This document shows, piece by piece, positions 32,333-41,448 of a stretch of DNA of 64,000 nt (the first letter of the stretch is position 1; the number at the start of each line of letters is the position of its first letter). A program made the position numbers and the translations under genes. The DNA comes from Kineococcus aurantiacus (lineage in GTDB: Bacteria; Actinomycetota; Actinomycetes; Actinomycetales; Kineococcaceae): positions 4,340,001 through 4,404,000 of the forward strand of contig NZ_JACCBB010000001.1 in assembly GCF_013409345.1 (NCBI RefSeq), written 5' to 3'. A model generated the notes under the pieces. It was not told where the DNA came from. It ran no database searches and saw only the letters and a program-made list of their open reading frames with translations.

Positions 32333-33951
32333 TGGCCAAGGCCAAGGGAAGCGCGGCGATCGTCGAGAACGCCAAGAACTTCGTCTCCGGTTTCCGGACC
32401 TTCTCGACGGGCCAGAAGGCCGTCGTCATCGCGGTGGTCGCCGCCCTCGTCGCCGGCGCGGTCGTCTTCTCCCAGTGGGCGTCCAAGCCGACGTTCGCGC
32501 CGGTGTTCACGAACCTGTCGGGCACCGACGCCAGCGCCATCACCGACAAGCTCACCGCCGACGGCGTGGAGTTCGAGCTGGCCGACGGCGGCAAGACCGT
32601 CCTCGTGCCGGCCGACCGGGTCGACGCCGAGCGCCTGGCCATGGCCGGCGCGGGCCTGCCCGCCGACACCGGCTCGGGGTACACGCTGCTGGAGGACTCC
32701 GGGGTCACCACCTCCGAGTTCATGCAGCAGAAGAAGTACCAGATCGCGCTGCAGGACGTCCTGGGCACCACGATCTCCTCGATCGACGGCGTGCAGAAGG
32801 CCGTCGTGAACCTGGCCGTCCCGCAGAAGGACGTCTTCCTCGACGAGCAGGACCCGACCACCGCGTCGGTGCTGCTCAAGCTCAAGCCGGGCACGACGCT
32901 GACCAACGACAACGTCACCGCGATCGTCAACCTCGTCGCCGGCGGCGTCGAGGGCATGGACCCGAAGAACGTCTCCGTGGTCGACGACCAGGGCAACACG
33001 CTGTCCACCGACGGCACCGGCTCCAGCGCGCAGAACGAGAAGACCAGCGACTACAACGCCTCGGCCTCCTCGGACCTGCAGACGTACCTGGAGAGCATCT
33101 ACGGCAAGGGCAACGTCAAGGCGACCGTCAAGGCGACCCTGGACTTCGACGACAAGACCGTCCAGTCCAAGGAGTACACCCAGCCGAACAGGATCGACCC
33201 GCTGGCGCAGTCCAAGAGCACCGAGACCTACGAGGGCTCCGGGGCCGGTACCGCCGCCACCGGCGTCCTGGGCCCGGACAACATCGCGGTCCCCGGCACC
33301 ACGGGCACCACCGGTGGCGGTGGTTACGCCAAGGACGACACGACCAGCAACAACGCGATCAACGAGACCAACACGGTCATCAAGCAGGCCCCCGGCAAGG
33401 TCACCAAGCAGACCGTCTCGGTCGTGCTGAACGCCGGCGCCAAGGGTGCCGCGGGCGCCGCGGACGTCAACCAGGTCACCCAGATCGCCACCCAGGCCGC
33501 CGGCGTGGACGCGACCCGCGGGGACCAGATCACGGTCGTCAAGACCGCGTTCGACACCACCGCCGCCGCCAGCGCCGCCGAGGAGCTGGCCGAGGCCGAG
33601 AAGGCCGACCAGCAGGCGCAGCTCATCGGGTACGGCAAGACCGCGGCCCTGGCCCTGCTCGTCCTGATCATGCTGATCGTCATCCTCGTCGCCTTCCGCC
33701 GCCGCAAGGTGGAGACGGTCGACGTCCTGGACGTCGACCCCCTCCAGCTCGGCGACATCACCGCCCCGGGCGAGGACCTCAAGGAGATCGCCCCGGCGGT
33801 CGAGAAGCCTGTGGCGCTCGAAGCAGCACCGGTGGACCCGGCCCTGGAGGCCGCGGCCGCCCGCCGCACCGAGGTCGTCGAACTCGTCTCCCGCCAGCCC
33901 GAGGAAGTCGCGGAACTGCTCCGCGGCTGGCTCGCCGATCGGAGGTCCTGA
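32332..33951 (+). CDS. fliF: Flagellar MS-ring protein FliF
   Basis: A 539-residue MS-ring subunit with an N-terminal membrane helix (VVIAVVAALVAGAVVF), RBM-type ring domains including MQQKKYQIALQDVLGTTISS and VNLAVPQKDVFL, a Gly/Thr-rich loop near 300, a second membrane helix near 440 (TAALALLVLIMLIVILVAF), and a cytoplasmic tail whose end SRQPEEVAELLRGWLADR is the FliG-binding segment. Normal length and gene order. Confidence 0.96.
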   Translation: MAKAKGSAAIVENAKNFVSGFRTFSTGQKAVVIAVVAALVAGAVVFSQWASKPTFAPVFTNLSGTDASAITDKLTADGVEFELADGGKTVLVPADRVDAERLAMAGAGLPADTGSGYTLLEDSGVTTSEFMQQKKYQIALQDVLGTTISSIDGVQKAVVNLAVPQKDVFLDEQDPTTASVLLKLKPGTTLTNDNVTAIVNLVAGGVEGMDPKNVSVVDDQGNTLSTDGTGSSAQNEKTSDYNASASSDLQTYLESIYGKGNVKATVKATLDFDDKTVQSKEYTQPNRIDPLAQSKSTETYEGSGAGTAATGVLGPDNIAVPGTTGTTGGGGYAKDDTTSNNAINETNTVIKQAPGKVTKQTVSVVLNAGAKGAAGAADVNQVTQIATQAAGVDATRGDQITVVKTAFDTTAAASAAEELAEAEKADQQAQLIGYGKTAALALLVLIMLIVILVAFRRRKVETVDVLDVDPLQLGDITAPGEDLKEIAPAVEKPVALEAAPVDPALEAAAARRTEVVELVSRQPEEVAELLRGWLADRRS

Positions 33952-33954
33952 CCC

Positions 33955-34980
33955 GTGGTGTCCACCGAGCTCGAGGTCGCTCCCCTGACGGGGGCGCAGA
34001 AGGCCGCCGTCCTGCTGCTGCAGGTCGGTCAGGAGAACGCCGCGAAGGTGCTGGGTCACCTTCGCCCCGCGGAGATCGAGGAGCTGACCGCCGAGATCCT
34101 GCGCCTGCGCTCGGTCAGCCCCGAGGTCGCCGGCGTGGTCCTGGAGGAGTTCCACTCCATGATCGCCTCGCCGCTGCGCGGCGGGCTCGGTGGGCTCGAC
34201 TACGCCCAGTCCCTCCTGGAGGGGGCGCTGGGCGCGGACGGGGCCGCGGAGGTCCTGGGCCGGGTCGCCGAGGCCGCGGTCGTGCAGCCGTTCCAGTTCC
34301 TGCACCAGGCCGACCCGCAGCAGATCCTCACCTTCCTCACCGGTGAGCACCCGCAGACCATCGCCCTGGTCGTGGCGCACCTGCGCCCGGACCAGGCCTC
34401 GATGATCCTCGGCGGGCTGTCCTCGGAGATGCAGGCCGACATCGCGCTGCGCATCGCGACGATGGAGGCGACCAGCTCCGAGTACGTCCGCCTCGTCGAG
34501 GACGTCGTCCAGCGCCGCACCTCCACGGTGCTGCAGGCCAAGACGAACACCGCCGTCGGCGGCGTCCAGCCCCTGGTCGACATCATCAACCGCGCCGACC
34601 GCGGCACCGAGCGCTCCATCCTGGAGGGCCTGGCGGCCAAGGACGCGGCGCTGGCCGAGGAGATCCGCGGCCTCATGTTCGTCTTCGAGGACATCACCAC
34701 CCTCGACGACCGCGCCATCCAGCTGGTGCTGCGCGGGGTGGAGACGGCCGACCTGGCCACCGCTCTCAAGGGCGTCACCGAGACGGTCCGGGACAAGATC
34801 CTCAAGAACGTCTCCGAGCGCGCCCGCGAGAACCTCCTCGACGAGATCGAGCTCATGGGCCCGGTCCGCATGTCCGCCGTCGAGGAGTCGCAGCAGAAGG
34901 TGGTCGCGATCATCCGCCAGCTCGAGGAGTCCGGCCAGATCGTGCTGACGCGCGGTGGTGACGATGACTTCGTCGCGTAG
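33955..34980 (+). CDS. fliG: Flagellar motor switch protein FliG
   Basis: A 341-residue switch protein linking the MS-ring to the rotor C-ring and to the MotA stator. Motifs: LTGAQKAAVLLLQVGQENAA at the N-terminus, GEHPQTIALVVAHL in the middle domain, and the charged C-terminal torque helix LDDRAIQLVLRGVETADLAT. It starts at GTG three bases after the fliF stop (a second GTG follows directly). It overlaps fliH by 17 nt. Confidence 0.96.
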   Translation: MVSTELEVAPLTGAQKAAVLLLQVGQENAAKVLGHLRPAEIEELTAEILRLRSVSPEVAGVVLEEFHSMIASPLRGGLGGLDYAQSLLEGALGADGAAEVLGRVAEAAVVQPFQFLHQADPQQILTFLTGEHPQTIALVVAHLRPDQASMILGGLSSEMQADIALRIATMEATSSEYVRLVEDVVQRRTSTVLQAKTNTAVGGVQPLVDIINRADRGTERSILEGLAAKDAALAEEIRGLMFVFEDITTLDDRAIQLVLRGVETADLATALKGVTETVRDKILKNVSERARENLLDEIELMGPVRMSAVEESQQKVVAIIRQLEESGQIVLTRGGDDDFVA

Positions 34981-35713
34981 CTTCCAGCTCGCCGACTCCC
35001 GGCCCGCCACGGGCCGGGAGCCCCGGGTGTTCGTCGCGGTCCCGGCCGCGACGAGCACCTCGGCCCGCGGTTTCGTGGGCCTCGACCTCGCCCAGCGCGA
35101 GGAGACCGAGGAGCTCGCGGCGCGCCGCGAGCGGGCCCGCGCCGAGGGCTACGCCGCCGGCTGGGCCGCCGGCATGCGGCAGGCGGCGGAGAAGGCCGCC
35201 GCCGAGCTGGAGGCCCAGAAGGAGGCCGCGCACACCGCGGCCCGGCTGGACCGCGACGAGCGCCGCGCGGTCCGCACCCGGGCCGAGGAGGCCCTGCTGG
35301 CCGCCGGCGACGCCCTGCGCGCCGAGCGGGAACCGGCCGTCGGCGCCCTGGCCGACACCGTCCTGGAGCTGGCCCTGGAGCTCGCCGGGGCCGTCCTGGA
35401 CCGCGAGGTCCAGCTCATGGACTCCCAGGTCGGGGAGGCCGTGCGCCGCGCCCTGAAGCCCCTGGACGGGGAGAAGCCCGTCACCGTGCGCGTCAACCCC
35501 GAGGACTTGATGGCCCTGACGGGTGACGCCCTCAAGGGGAAGCACTCGCTGTCCGACACAGAACTCGTGAGCTTCCTCCCCGACCCCACCGTCGCACCGG
35601 GTGACGCCGTCGCCCGCCAGGGTGACACCGAGGTGGACGCCGGCCTGCGGGCCAGCGTCTCCCGCGCCCTGGCTGCCCTCGTCGGAGAGGGCACGAACGG
35701 AGTCCTGGCGTGA
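34964..35713 (+). CDS. fliH: Flagellar export stator protein FliH
   Basis: A 249-residue FliH. The glycine-zipper-like coil GYAAGWAAGMRQAAEKAAA and the C-terminal domain (VLELALELAGAVLDREVQL, VTVRVNPEDLMAL) fit the negative regulator and stator of the FliI ATPase. The ATG at 34964 is preferred to the in-frame GTGs at 34955 and 34958. It lies within the fliG end and overlaps fliI by four bases. Confidence 0.92.
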   Translation: MTSSRSFQLADSRPATGREPRVFVAVPAATSTSARGFVGLDLAQREETEELAARRERARAEGYAAGWAAGMRQAAEKAAAELEAQKEAAHTAARLDRDERRAVRTRAEEALLAAGDALRAEREPAVGALADTVLELALELAGAVLDREVQLMDSQVGEAVRRALKPLDGEKPVTVRVNPEDLMALTGDALKGKHSLSDTELVSFLPDPTVAPGDAVARQGDTEVDAGLRASVSRALAALVGEGTNGVLA

Positions 35714-37068
35714 CCCAGCTGGTGTCCCACCGCCTCGCCGCCGGCGTGCGCGAGCTCCTGGCCCCCCAGGTCGCCCGCGCCGCCACGGCCGCGGCCCCGC
35801 AGATCACCGGCCGCGTCAGCGCCATCGTCGGGCTGTCCGTCGAGGTCACCGGCCTCGAAGCCGCCGTGGGGGAGACGATCCTCCTCGGCCGCGGGCAGCA
35901 CGGCATCCCCGCCGAGGTCGTCGCCGCGGAGGGCCGCACCCTGCGGTGCCTGCCGCTGGGCCACCTCACCGGCCTGGCCGCCGGCGCCCCCGCCGTCGCC
36001 ACCCGCCGCCCCTCCGACGTCCCCGTCGGCCCCTCGCTGCTCGGCCGCGTCGTCGACGCCCTGGGCAACCCCCTCGACGGCGGTGCGCCCTTCACCGCCG
36101 CCCCGCGCGCCGCGCTGCACAACAGCCCGCCGCCGGCCCTGAGCCGCGGCCGCGTCGACACCCCGCTGAGCCTGGGCGTGCGCGCCCTGGACACCCTCGT
36201 GCCCGCCGGGCGCGGGCAGCGCTTCGGCATCTTCGCCGGCTCCGGCGTCGGCAAGTCCTCGCTGCTGTCCATGATCGCCCGCGGCACGTCCGCCGACGTG
36301 TCCGTCCTCGCCCTCATCGGCGAGCGTGGCCGGGAGGTCCGCGAGTTCCTCGAGGACGACCTGGGCCCCGAGGGCCTGGCCCGCTCCGTCGTCGTCGTCG
36401 CCACCTCCGACGAGGCGCCCGTGCTGCGCCTGCGCGCCTCCCTGACGGCCACCGCGATCGCCGAGTCGTTCCGCGACCTCGGCGCCGACGCGGTCCTCAT
36501 GATGGACTCCCTCACGCGCGTGTCCATGGCCCAGCGCGAGATCGGCCTGTCCGTCGGCGAGCCCCCCGCCACCCGCGGGTACCCGCCGAGCGTCTTCGCC
36601 CTCATGCCCCGCCTGCTCGAGCGCGCCGGGCCCGGCGTCACCGGCTCCATCACCGGGATCTACACGGTCCTGGTCGACGGGGACGACCACAACGAGCCCA
36701 TCGCCGACGCCGCCCGTTCCATCCTCGACGGCCACGTCGTCCTGGACCGGCGCCTGGCCACCGCCGGGCACTTCCCGACCATCGACGTGCTCGAGTCGGT
36801 CTCCCGCGTCGCCGGCCGCGTCACCACCCCCGACCAGAAGGCCGCCGCGACGGCCCTGCGACGGGTCATGGCCGCCCACCGCGACGCCAAGGAGCTCATC
36901 GACGTCGGCGCCTACCAGCCCGGCGCCAACCCGGAGGTCGACGCGGCCGTGGCCCACCTGCCCGCCATCAACGCCTTCCTGCGCCAGGACATCCACGACA
37001 TCACCCCCGCCGCCCGGGCGTGGGCCCAGCTGCAGCAGCTGGCGAGCAGCTTCGGAGGAGTGCGGTGA
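35710..37068 (+). CDS. fliI: Flagellum-specific ATPase FliI
   Basis: A 452-residue F1-like ATPase energising flagellar type III export. Walker A GSGVGKSS lies near residues 178-185, the Walker B region is DAVLMMDSLTRVSMAQREI, and the catalytic GEPPATRGYPPSVF follows. GTG start in GTGA overlap with fliH, and its own stop overlaps fliJ. Confidence 0.97.
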   Translation: MTQLVSHRLAAGVRELLAPQVARAATAAAPQITGRVSAIVGLSVEVTGLEAAVGETILLGRGQHGIPAEVVAAEGRTLRCLPLGHLTGLAAGAPAVATRRPSDVPVGPSLLGRVVDALGNPLDGGAPFTAAPRAALHNSPPPALSRGRVDTPLSLGVRALDTLVPAGRGQRFGIFAGSGVGKSSLLSMIARGTSADVSVLALIGERGREVREFLEDDLGPEGLARSVVVVATSDEAPVLRLRASLTATAIAESFRDLGADAVLMMDSLTRVSMAQREIGLSVGEPPATRGYPPSVFALMPRLLERAGPGVTGSITGIYTVLVDGDDHNEPIADAARSILDGHVVLDRRLATAGHFPTIDVLESVSRVAGRVTTPDQKAAATALRRVMAAHRDAKELIDVGAYQPGANPEVDAAVAHLPAINAFLRQDIHDITPAARAWAQLQQLASSFGGVR

Positions 37069-37517
37069 GCGCCACCAAGGCCATCCTGGCCCTGCTGAAG
37101 CTGCGCAAGGTGCAGGCCGACCAGATCAAGGTCGACGTCGCGGCCGCCAACGCCGTGCTGCGCAACGAGCAGCGGCGCGCCGCCCGCGTCCGCCGCGAGC
37201 TGGGCGAGGCGCACCTGACCGACGAGACCATGGCCGCCTGGACCGCGGCCGTGGCCCGCCGCTCCGCCCTCGTGGCCGACCTCGACAACGCCCGCGCCCT
37301 CGTGGCCCGCGCCGAGGCCGACCTGGGGGAGAAGCAGGCCTCCTGGGCCCGCGCCCGCCGCGCCGAGCGGTCCCTGGAGCGCATCGTCGAACGGCACGAG
37401 CTCGCCCAGGAGGAGGCGGCGCTGCGCGCCGACCAGAAGGCCCTCGACGACCGCACCGTCGCCGAGTTCGCCGCCCGCGCCCGTCGCCGGGCCCAGCAGG
37501 GAGGGGACCAGCCGTGA
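37065..37517 (+). CDS. fliJ: Flagellar export chaperone-like protein FliJ
   Basis: A 150-residue, highly charged all-helical coiled-coil protein (LLKLRKVQADQIKVDVAAAN at the start, SLERIVERHELAQEEAALRA later) in the FliJ position directly after fliI. Sequence conservation of FliJ is low, so the assignment rests on helix pattern, size and synteny. Four-base overlaps on both sides. Confidence 0.82.
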   Translation: MSATKAILALLKLRKVQADQIKVDVAAANAVLRNEQRRAARVRRELGEAHLTDETMAAWTAAVARRSALVADLDNARALVARAEADLGEKQASWARARRAERSLERIVERHELAQEEAALRADQKALDDRTVAEFAARARRRAQQGGDQP

Positions 37518-38644
37518 GCCTCGTCGAGGACGTCCAGTCCCGCATCAGCGACATCCAGTCCCGCATCGCCCAGCTCTCCGGCCAGGTCCCGGGGCAGGTC
37601 ACCGGGCAGGTGCTCAGCGCCGCCTCGACCGCCTCGACCGCCGCGGCGAAGGTCGCCGGCACCTCCACCGGCTTCGCCGACGCGCTGTCCAGCGCCGGGT
37701 CCCGCGCCGCCGGCACCGTCACGCGGGGCCTGCGCACCCTGGCCGACCCCAGCACCGGCACCGGCACCGGGGCCGGCACCGGCGCCAGCACCGGGGCCAA
37801 GCTCCTGTCGGTCGCCCAGCAGTACCTGGGCACGCCGTACGAGTGGGGCGGGGCGACCCCCGGCGGCTTCGACTGCTCCGGCCTCATCCAGTACGCCGGC
37901 AAGCAGCTCGGCCTCAGCCTGCCCCGCACCGCGGCCCAGCAGGCCAAGGTCGGCACCGCGGTCCCCGGCCTCGCCCAGGCCCAGCCCGGCGACCTCGTCG
38001 TCCTGGAGAACGGCCACCACATCGGGATCTACGTCGGCGACGGGAAGATGCTCCACGCGCCGAAGACGGGTGACGTCGTGAAGATCTCGAAGGTCTGGGA
38101 GACCCCGATGACCATCCGCCGCCTGGGGACCACGGCCGCGACCGCCGCGGCCGGCACCGCCGTGGCCGCCAGCCTGCTCACGGGCCTCAGCGGCCTCACC
38201 GGCACCAGCGGCACCGGCACCGCCTCCTACGTGCGGCCCGCCGCGCTGTCCAGCACGACGTCGAAGTCCGCCCCGTACGAGGCGGCCTTCACCGCGGCCG
38301 AGCAGCAGTACGGCCTGCCGGCCGGCCTGCTCAAGGCCGTCGCCAAGCAGGAGTCGGGCTTCAACCCCGCCGCCCGCAGCCGCGCCGGGGCCGTCGGGCT
38401 CATGCAGTTCATGCCCGCCACCGCCCGCGGCCTGGGCCTCGACCCGACCGACCCCTTCGCCTCCATCGACGCCGCGGGCAAGTACCTCTCGCAGCACCTG
38501 AAGACCTTCGGGTCGGTGTCCCTGGCGCTGGCCGCCTACAACGCCGGCGCGGGCAACGTGAAGAAGTACGGCGGGGTCCCGCCGTTCCGCGAGACCCAGG
38601 ACTACGTCAAGAAGATCACCGCCGACCTCGGGAGTGCCGCGTGA
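37514..38644 (+). CDS. NlpC/P60 endopeptidase fused to lytic transglycosylase, flagellar
   Basis: A 376-residue peptidoglycan hydrolase with two catalytic domains. An NlpC/P60 cysteine peptidase covers about residues 95-200 (Cys121 in GGFDCSGL, His in NGHHIGIYVG, third residue in MLHAPKTGD). A soluble lytic transglycosylase covers about 255-372 (Glu280 in AKQESGFNPAARS, GLMQFMPATARGLG, AYNAGAGNVKKYGG). There is no Sec signal peptide: the first 80 residues are a polar coiled, Gly/Thr-rich segment. Placement between fliJ and fliK, with four-base overlaps on each side, argues that it is exported by the flagellar apparatus and opens the wall for the rod, doing the job of FlgJ. Confidence 0.88.
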   Translation: MSLVEDVQSRISDIQSRIAQLSGQVPGQVTGQVLSAASTASTAAAKVAGTSTGFADALSSAGSRAAGTVTRGLRTLADPSTGTGTGAGTGASTGAKLLSVAQQYLGTPYEWGGATPGGFDCSGLIQYAGKQLGLSLPRTAAQQAKVGTAVPGLAQAQPGDLVVLENGHHIGIYVGDGKMLHAPKTGDVVKISKVWETPMTIRRLGTTAATAAAGTAVAASLLTGLSGLTGTSGTGTASYVRPAALSSTTSKSAPYEAAFTAAEQQYGLPAGLLKAVAKQESGFNPAARSRAGAVGLMQFMPATARGLGLDPTDPFASIDAAGKYLSQHLKTFGSVSLALAAYNAGAGNVKKYGGVPPFRETQDYVKKITADLGSAA

Positions 38645-40527
38645 GCACCAACCTGTCCGTGACGACGCTGCCCTGCGCGCCGACCGCCCGCGACACCGTC
38701 CGCTCCACGTCCTCCACCGGCTCCGCCGCCGACTTCGCCGACTCCTTCGGGCAGGCCGTGCAGGAGCTGCGGACCTCCGCGCGCGAGGACCGGCCCGCCC
38801 CCCGGGACGAGACCCGCCCCGAGACCCGGCCCGAGACCCGGCCCGAGGACCGCGCCGCCGAGCGCCCGGCCGCCCCGCACGCCCACCCGCACAAGGCCAC
38901 CGACCGGGTCGAGCACGGCGCCGAGGGGCCCGCGGCCCAGCGCGGCGGGCCGGGCCGCGAGGGCCCCGCCGAGGGCGGGACGGAGCCGGCCGACGGCACC
39001 GGTCCCCAGGACGCCGGAGCCGCCGCCGCGCAGCTGCCGACCGTGCCCGTCGACCCCTCCCTGCTCGGCCTGCCCGCCGCGCTGCGCGCCGCCCTGACGC
39101 CCACCGCCCCCACCGCGCCCACCGACCCGGCCGCCGGGGGTCAGGCGCCCGTCGGGGGCGTCGCCGCGACGCAGCCGGTCCCCGCGGCCGCCACCGGCAC
39201 CACGGGCCCGGCCGCCGGTCCCAGCGCGGCCCCCGCCGCGACCGACCTGCCCGCCGCGTCGGCGCAGACCACCGCCCAGGGCCCCGCCCTGGCGACCGCG
39301 CCGGCCACCGCGCCGTCGTCCGCGCAGCCCACCGCGCCGACGCCCGGCCAGGCGTCCGTCGCCACCGGCCCGGCCCCGAGCGCGCAGGGCCCCCTGAGCC
39401 CCGTCGACGCGGCGCTCGCGGCCGCGACGGTCACCTCCACCCCGGCCGGCCCGGCGACGTCCGCGCCCGCCGCGGCCGTGCAGACCGTCCTGACCGGCCT
39501 GCCGCGGCACGTCGCGCAGCCGTCCGCCGAGGCCGCGCCGGCCGCCGTGCCCGGGCAGGGCCAGGTGCCCGCCGCCCCGGCCGTCGCCGGTGCGGCGCAG
39601 CAGGTCGCGGCCCAGGCCGCCCCGGTGGCCCCGACCGGCGCGGGCACCGCCCAGCCGGTCGCCGCGGCGCCGGCCGAGCCGACCACGCCCGCCGCGGCCA
39701 CGCCCGTCGTGACCACCGGGCAGACGGGTCAGCAGACCGGCCAGCAGACGGGCCAGCAGACCGGGCAGCAGCCGGGCCAGAACCCGGCCGCGCCGCCGCA
39801 GCCGGCCGTCGTGGCCCCGCCGCGCGCCGCGGCGGGGGAGACCCCGGCGCAGCCGCTGCCGACCGTCCTGGCCGCCAGCCCCGCCGTCACCCAGCCGATC
39901 GCCCCGCCGGTCACGGCCGCGGCCACCGGCCGGCCCGCCGACCTCGACCCGGCCGCGGCCGTGGTGCCCGCGCTGCCCCCGACCGTCACCGGGGCCGGCA
40001 CCGTCACCGCGCCCGCCGTGGCGACCGCGTCCACCCCGCCGGCCCCGCTGCCCCTGACCAACCCCGCCGCCTTCGCGCACGGGGTCGCGGGCAGGGTCGA
40101 GGAGCTGCCGGCCGGCGACGCCGTGCACCGCATGAGCGTCGAGGTCACCCCCCAGGGGCTGGGGCCGGTGCGGATCACCGCCGAGGTCACCGGGGGAGCG
40201 CTGCACGTCTCCCTCGCCGGGGCCTCCGAGGCGGCCCGGCACGCGCTGAAGGCCGCCGTCGGCGACCTGCAGCGGGAGCTGGCGACCACGAGCTTCACCC
40301 AGACCACCGTCGACGTGCGCGCCGACTCCGGGTCCTCGCAGCAGCAGCGCTCGGCCGACGCGCAGTCCGGCGCCGGTCAGCAGGGCTCGTCGGGCCGCCA
40401 GGGCTCCACCGCGCAGCAGGACGCCGGGCAGAGCGCCCGGTCGGCGTTCTCGGCCGCCGCGGCCGAGCGCCGCACGGCCCGCCAGGCCGCCGCCGCGGCC
40501 GACGGCCGGCTGGACCTGAGCGTCTGA
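38641..40527 (+). CDS. fliK: Flagellar hook-length control protein FliK
   Basis: A 628-residue protein. The first 440 residues are an Ala/Pro/Thr-rich disordered ruler region, including QTGQQTGQQTGQQ from a 12-bp repeat near 39720-39780. The C-terminal FliK domain is recognisable in MSVEVTPQGLGPVRITAEV and HVSLAGASEAARHALKAAV. FliK measures the hook and switches export specificity through FlhB. GTG start in GTGA overlap. Frames of similar length on the other strand here are shadows caused by the composition. Confidence 0.88.
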   Translation: MSTNLSVTTLPCAPTARDTVRSTSSTGSAADFADSFGQAVQELRTSAREDRPAPRDETRPETRPETRPEDRAAERPAAPHAHPHKATDRVEHGAEGPAAQRGGPGREGPAEGGTEPADGTGPQDAGAAAAQLPTVPVDPSLLGLPAALRAALTPTAPTAPTDPAAGGQAPVGGVAATQPVPAAATGTTGPAAGPSAAPAATDLPAASAQTTAQGPALATAPATAPSSAQPTAPTPGQASVATGPAPSAQGPLSPVDAALAAATVTSTPAGPATSAPAAAVQTVLTGLPRHVAQPSAEAAPAAVPGQGQVPAAPAVAGAAQQVAAQAAPVAPTGAGTAQPVAAAPAEPTTPAAATPVVTTGQTGQQTGQQTGQQTGQQPGQNPAAPPQPAVVAPPRAAAGETPAQPLPTVLAASPAVTQPIAPPVTAAATGRPADLDPAAAVVPALPPTVTGAGTVTAPAVATASTPPAPLPLTNPAAFAHGVAGRVEELPAGDAVHRMSVEVTPQGLGPVRITAEVTGGALHVSLAGASEAARHALKAAVGDLQRELATTSFTQTTVDVRADSGSSQQQRSADAQSGAGQQGSSGRQGSTAQQDAGQSARSAFSAAAAERRTARQAAAAADGRLDLSV

Positions 40528-40582
40528 CCCGTCCCGGGCGGGACGTTCACCTGGCTGGACGCTGTGAACACCTCGTTCGGGC

Positions 40583-40608
40583 TACAGACCCTCACCCGTT
40601 CCGCCGAA
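40583..40608 (+). promoter_or_regulatory. Sigma-28-like promoter of flgD, leaderless layout
   Basis: TACA (40583-40586), 16 bases, GCCGAA (40603-40608). The flgD ATG at 40618 is exactly 15 nt after the first G of GCCGAA, where the RNA should start. AAGGAG overlaps the -10 and would therefore not be in the mRNA made from this promoter; it could serve only read-through transcripts from fliK. Confidence 0.6.
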
Positions 40609-40617
40609 GGAGTATGC

Positions 40618-41397
40618 ATGACGATCGATGCGGCCAGCGGCTCGAGCAGCTACTACGCCCAGCTCAGCGCCAACTCGGACGCGCTGGCCGCGGCGAGCGC
40701 CACGAGGACCGCCAACGCGACCGACACGTCCGCGGCGGCCAGGGCGAAGACCAAGGACGACAAGGACATGTTCCTCAAGCTCCTGGTCGCCCAGCTGCGG
40801 TACCAGGACCCGTCCAAGCCGGCCGACACCACGGCCTTCATGGCCCAGACGGCGCAGTTCTCGGCGCTGGAGGCCATGCAGGACGTCGCCACGCAGTCCA
40901 GCACCATGGTGGCGGCGCAGAACAAGCTGCAGGCCAGCACGATGGTCGGCCAGACGGTCTCCTACACCGACGAGAACGGCCAGGTCGTGACCGGCGAGGT
41001 CAAGTCGGTCTCCTTCTCCCAGGGCTCGGTCGGTGGCACCAACGGTGAACCGGTCCTGAACGTGAACGGCGTCAGCGTCGTCCTGTCCAAGGTCACCGGG
41101 GTCGGCTCGATCGACGCCTCCGCGCTCAACGCGGCGGCGGCGAAGGCCGCCGCGGAGGCCACGGCGACGGCCGAGGGGGGGACCGCGGCCCCGGCGACCA
41201 CCGCCCCGGCCACGACCGCCCCCGCCTCGTCCACCGCGTCCTCCGGAACCCCGGGCACCACCGGTGCCACGGGGACCTCCGGAGCCACGGGAACCCCTCA
41301 GACCACGGGAACCACCCCGGCCACCGCGTCTGACACCACCCCGAACTCCGGAACCACCGGAACCCCGGGTCCGACGGCCTCCTCGCCGTCCGCCTGA
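40618..41397 (+). CDS. flgD: Flagellar hook assembly scaffold FlgD
   Basis: A 259-residue hook cap protein. The conserved N-terminal region is DMFLKLLVAQLRYQDPSKPA, then FMAQTAQFSALEAMQDVA. The C-terminal 90 residues are Thr/Gly/Ala-rich low complexity. The ATG at 40618 is used; the upstream in-frame GTG at 40564 lies before the promoter and gives no family sequence. flgE follows 51 nt downstream. Confidence 0.93.
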   Translation: MTIDAASGSSSYYAQLSANSDALAAASATRTANATDTSAAARAKTKDDKDMFLKLLVAQLRYQDPSKPADTTAFMAQTAQFSALEAMQDVATQSSTMVAAQNKLQASTMVGQTVSYTDENGQVVTGEVKSVSFSQGSVGGTNGEPVLNVNGVSVVLSKVTGVGSIDASALNAAAAKAAAEATATAEGGTAAPATTAPATTAPASSTASSGTPGTTGATGTSGATGTPQTTGTTPATASDTTPNSGTTGTPGPTASSPSA

Positions 41398-41448
41398 CCT
41401 CCGCTCGCCCCTCCAGTTCCCCGTCAGCCCCCTCGAAAGGTCTGAAGC

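Noticed and set aside
38602-40242. Minus-strand 546-codon frame opposite fliK
   Set aside because: Gly/Arg-rich without motifs; a mirror of the Ala/Pro-rich fliK sequence.
40564-40617. Upstream GTG of flgD
   Set aside because: It precedes the promoter and adds residues not found in FlgD; the ATG at 40618 begins family sequence.
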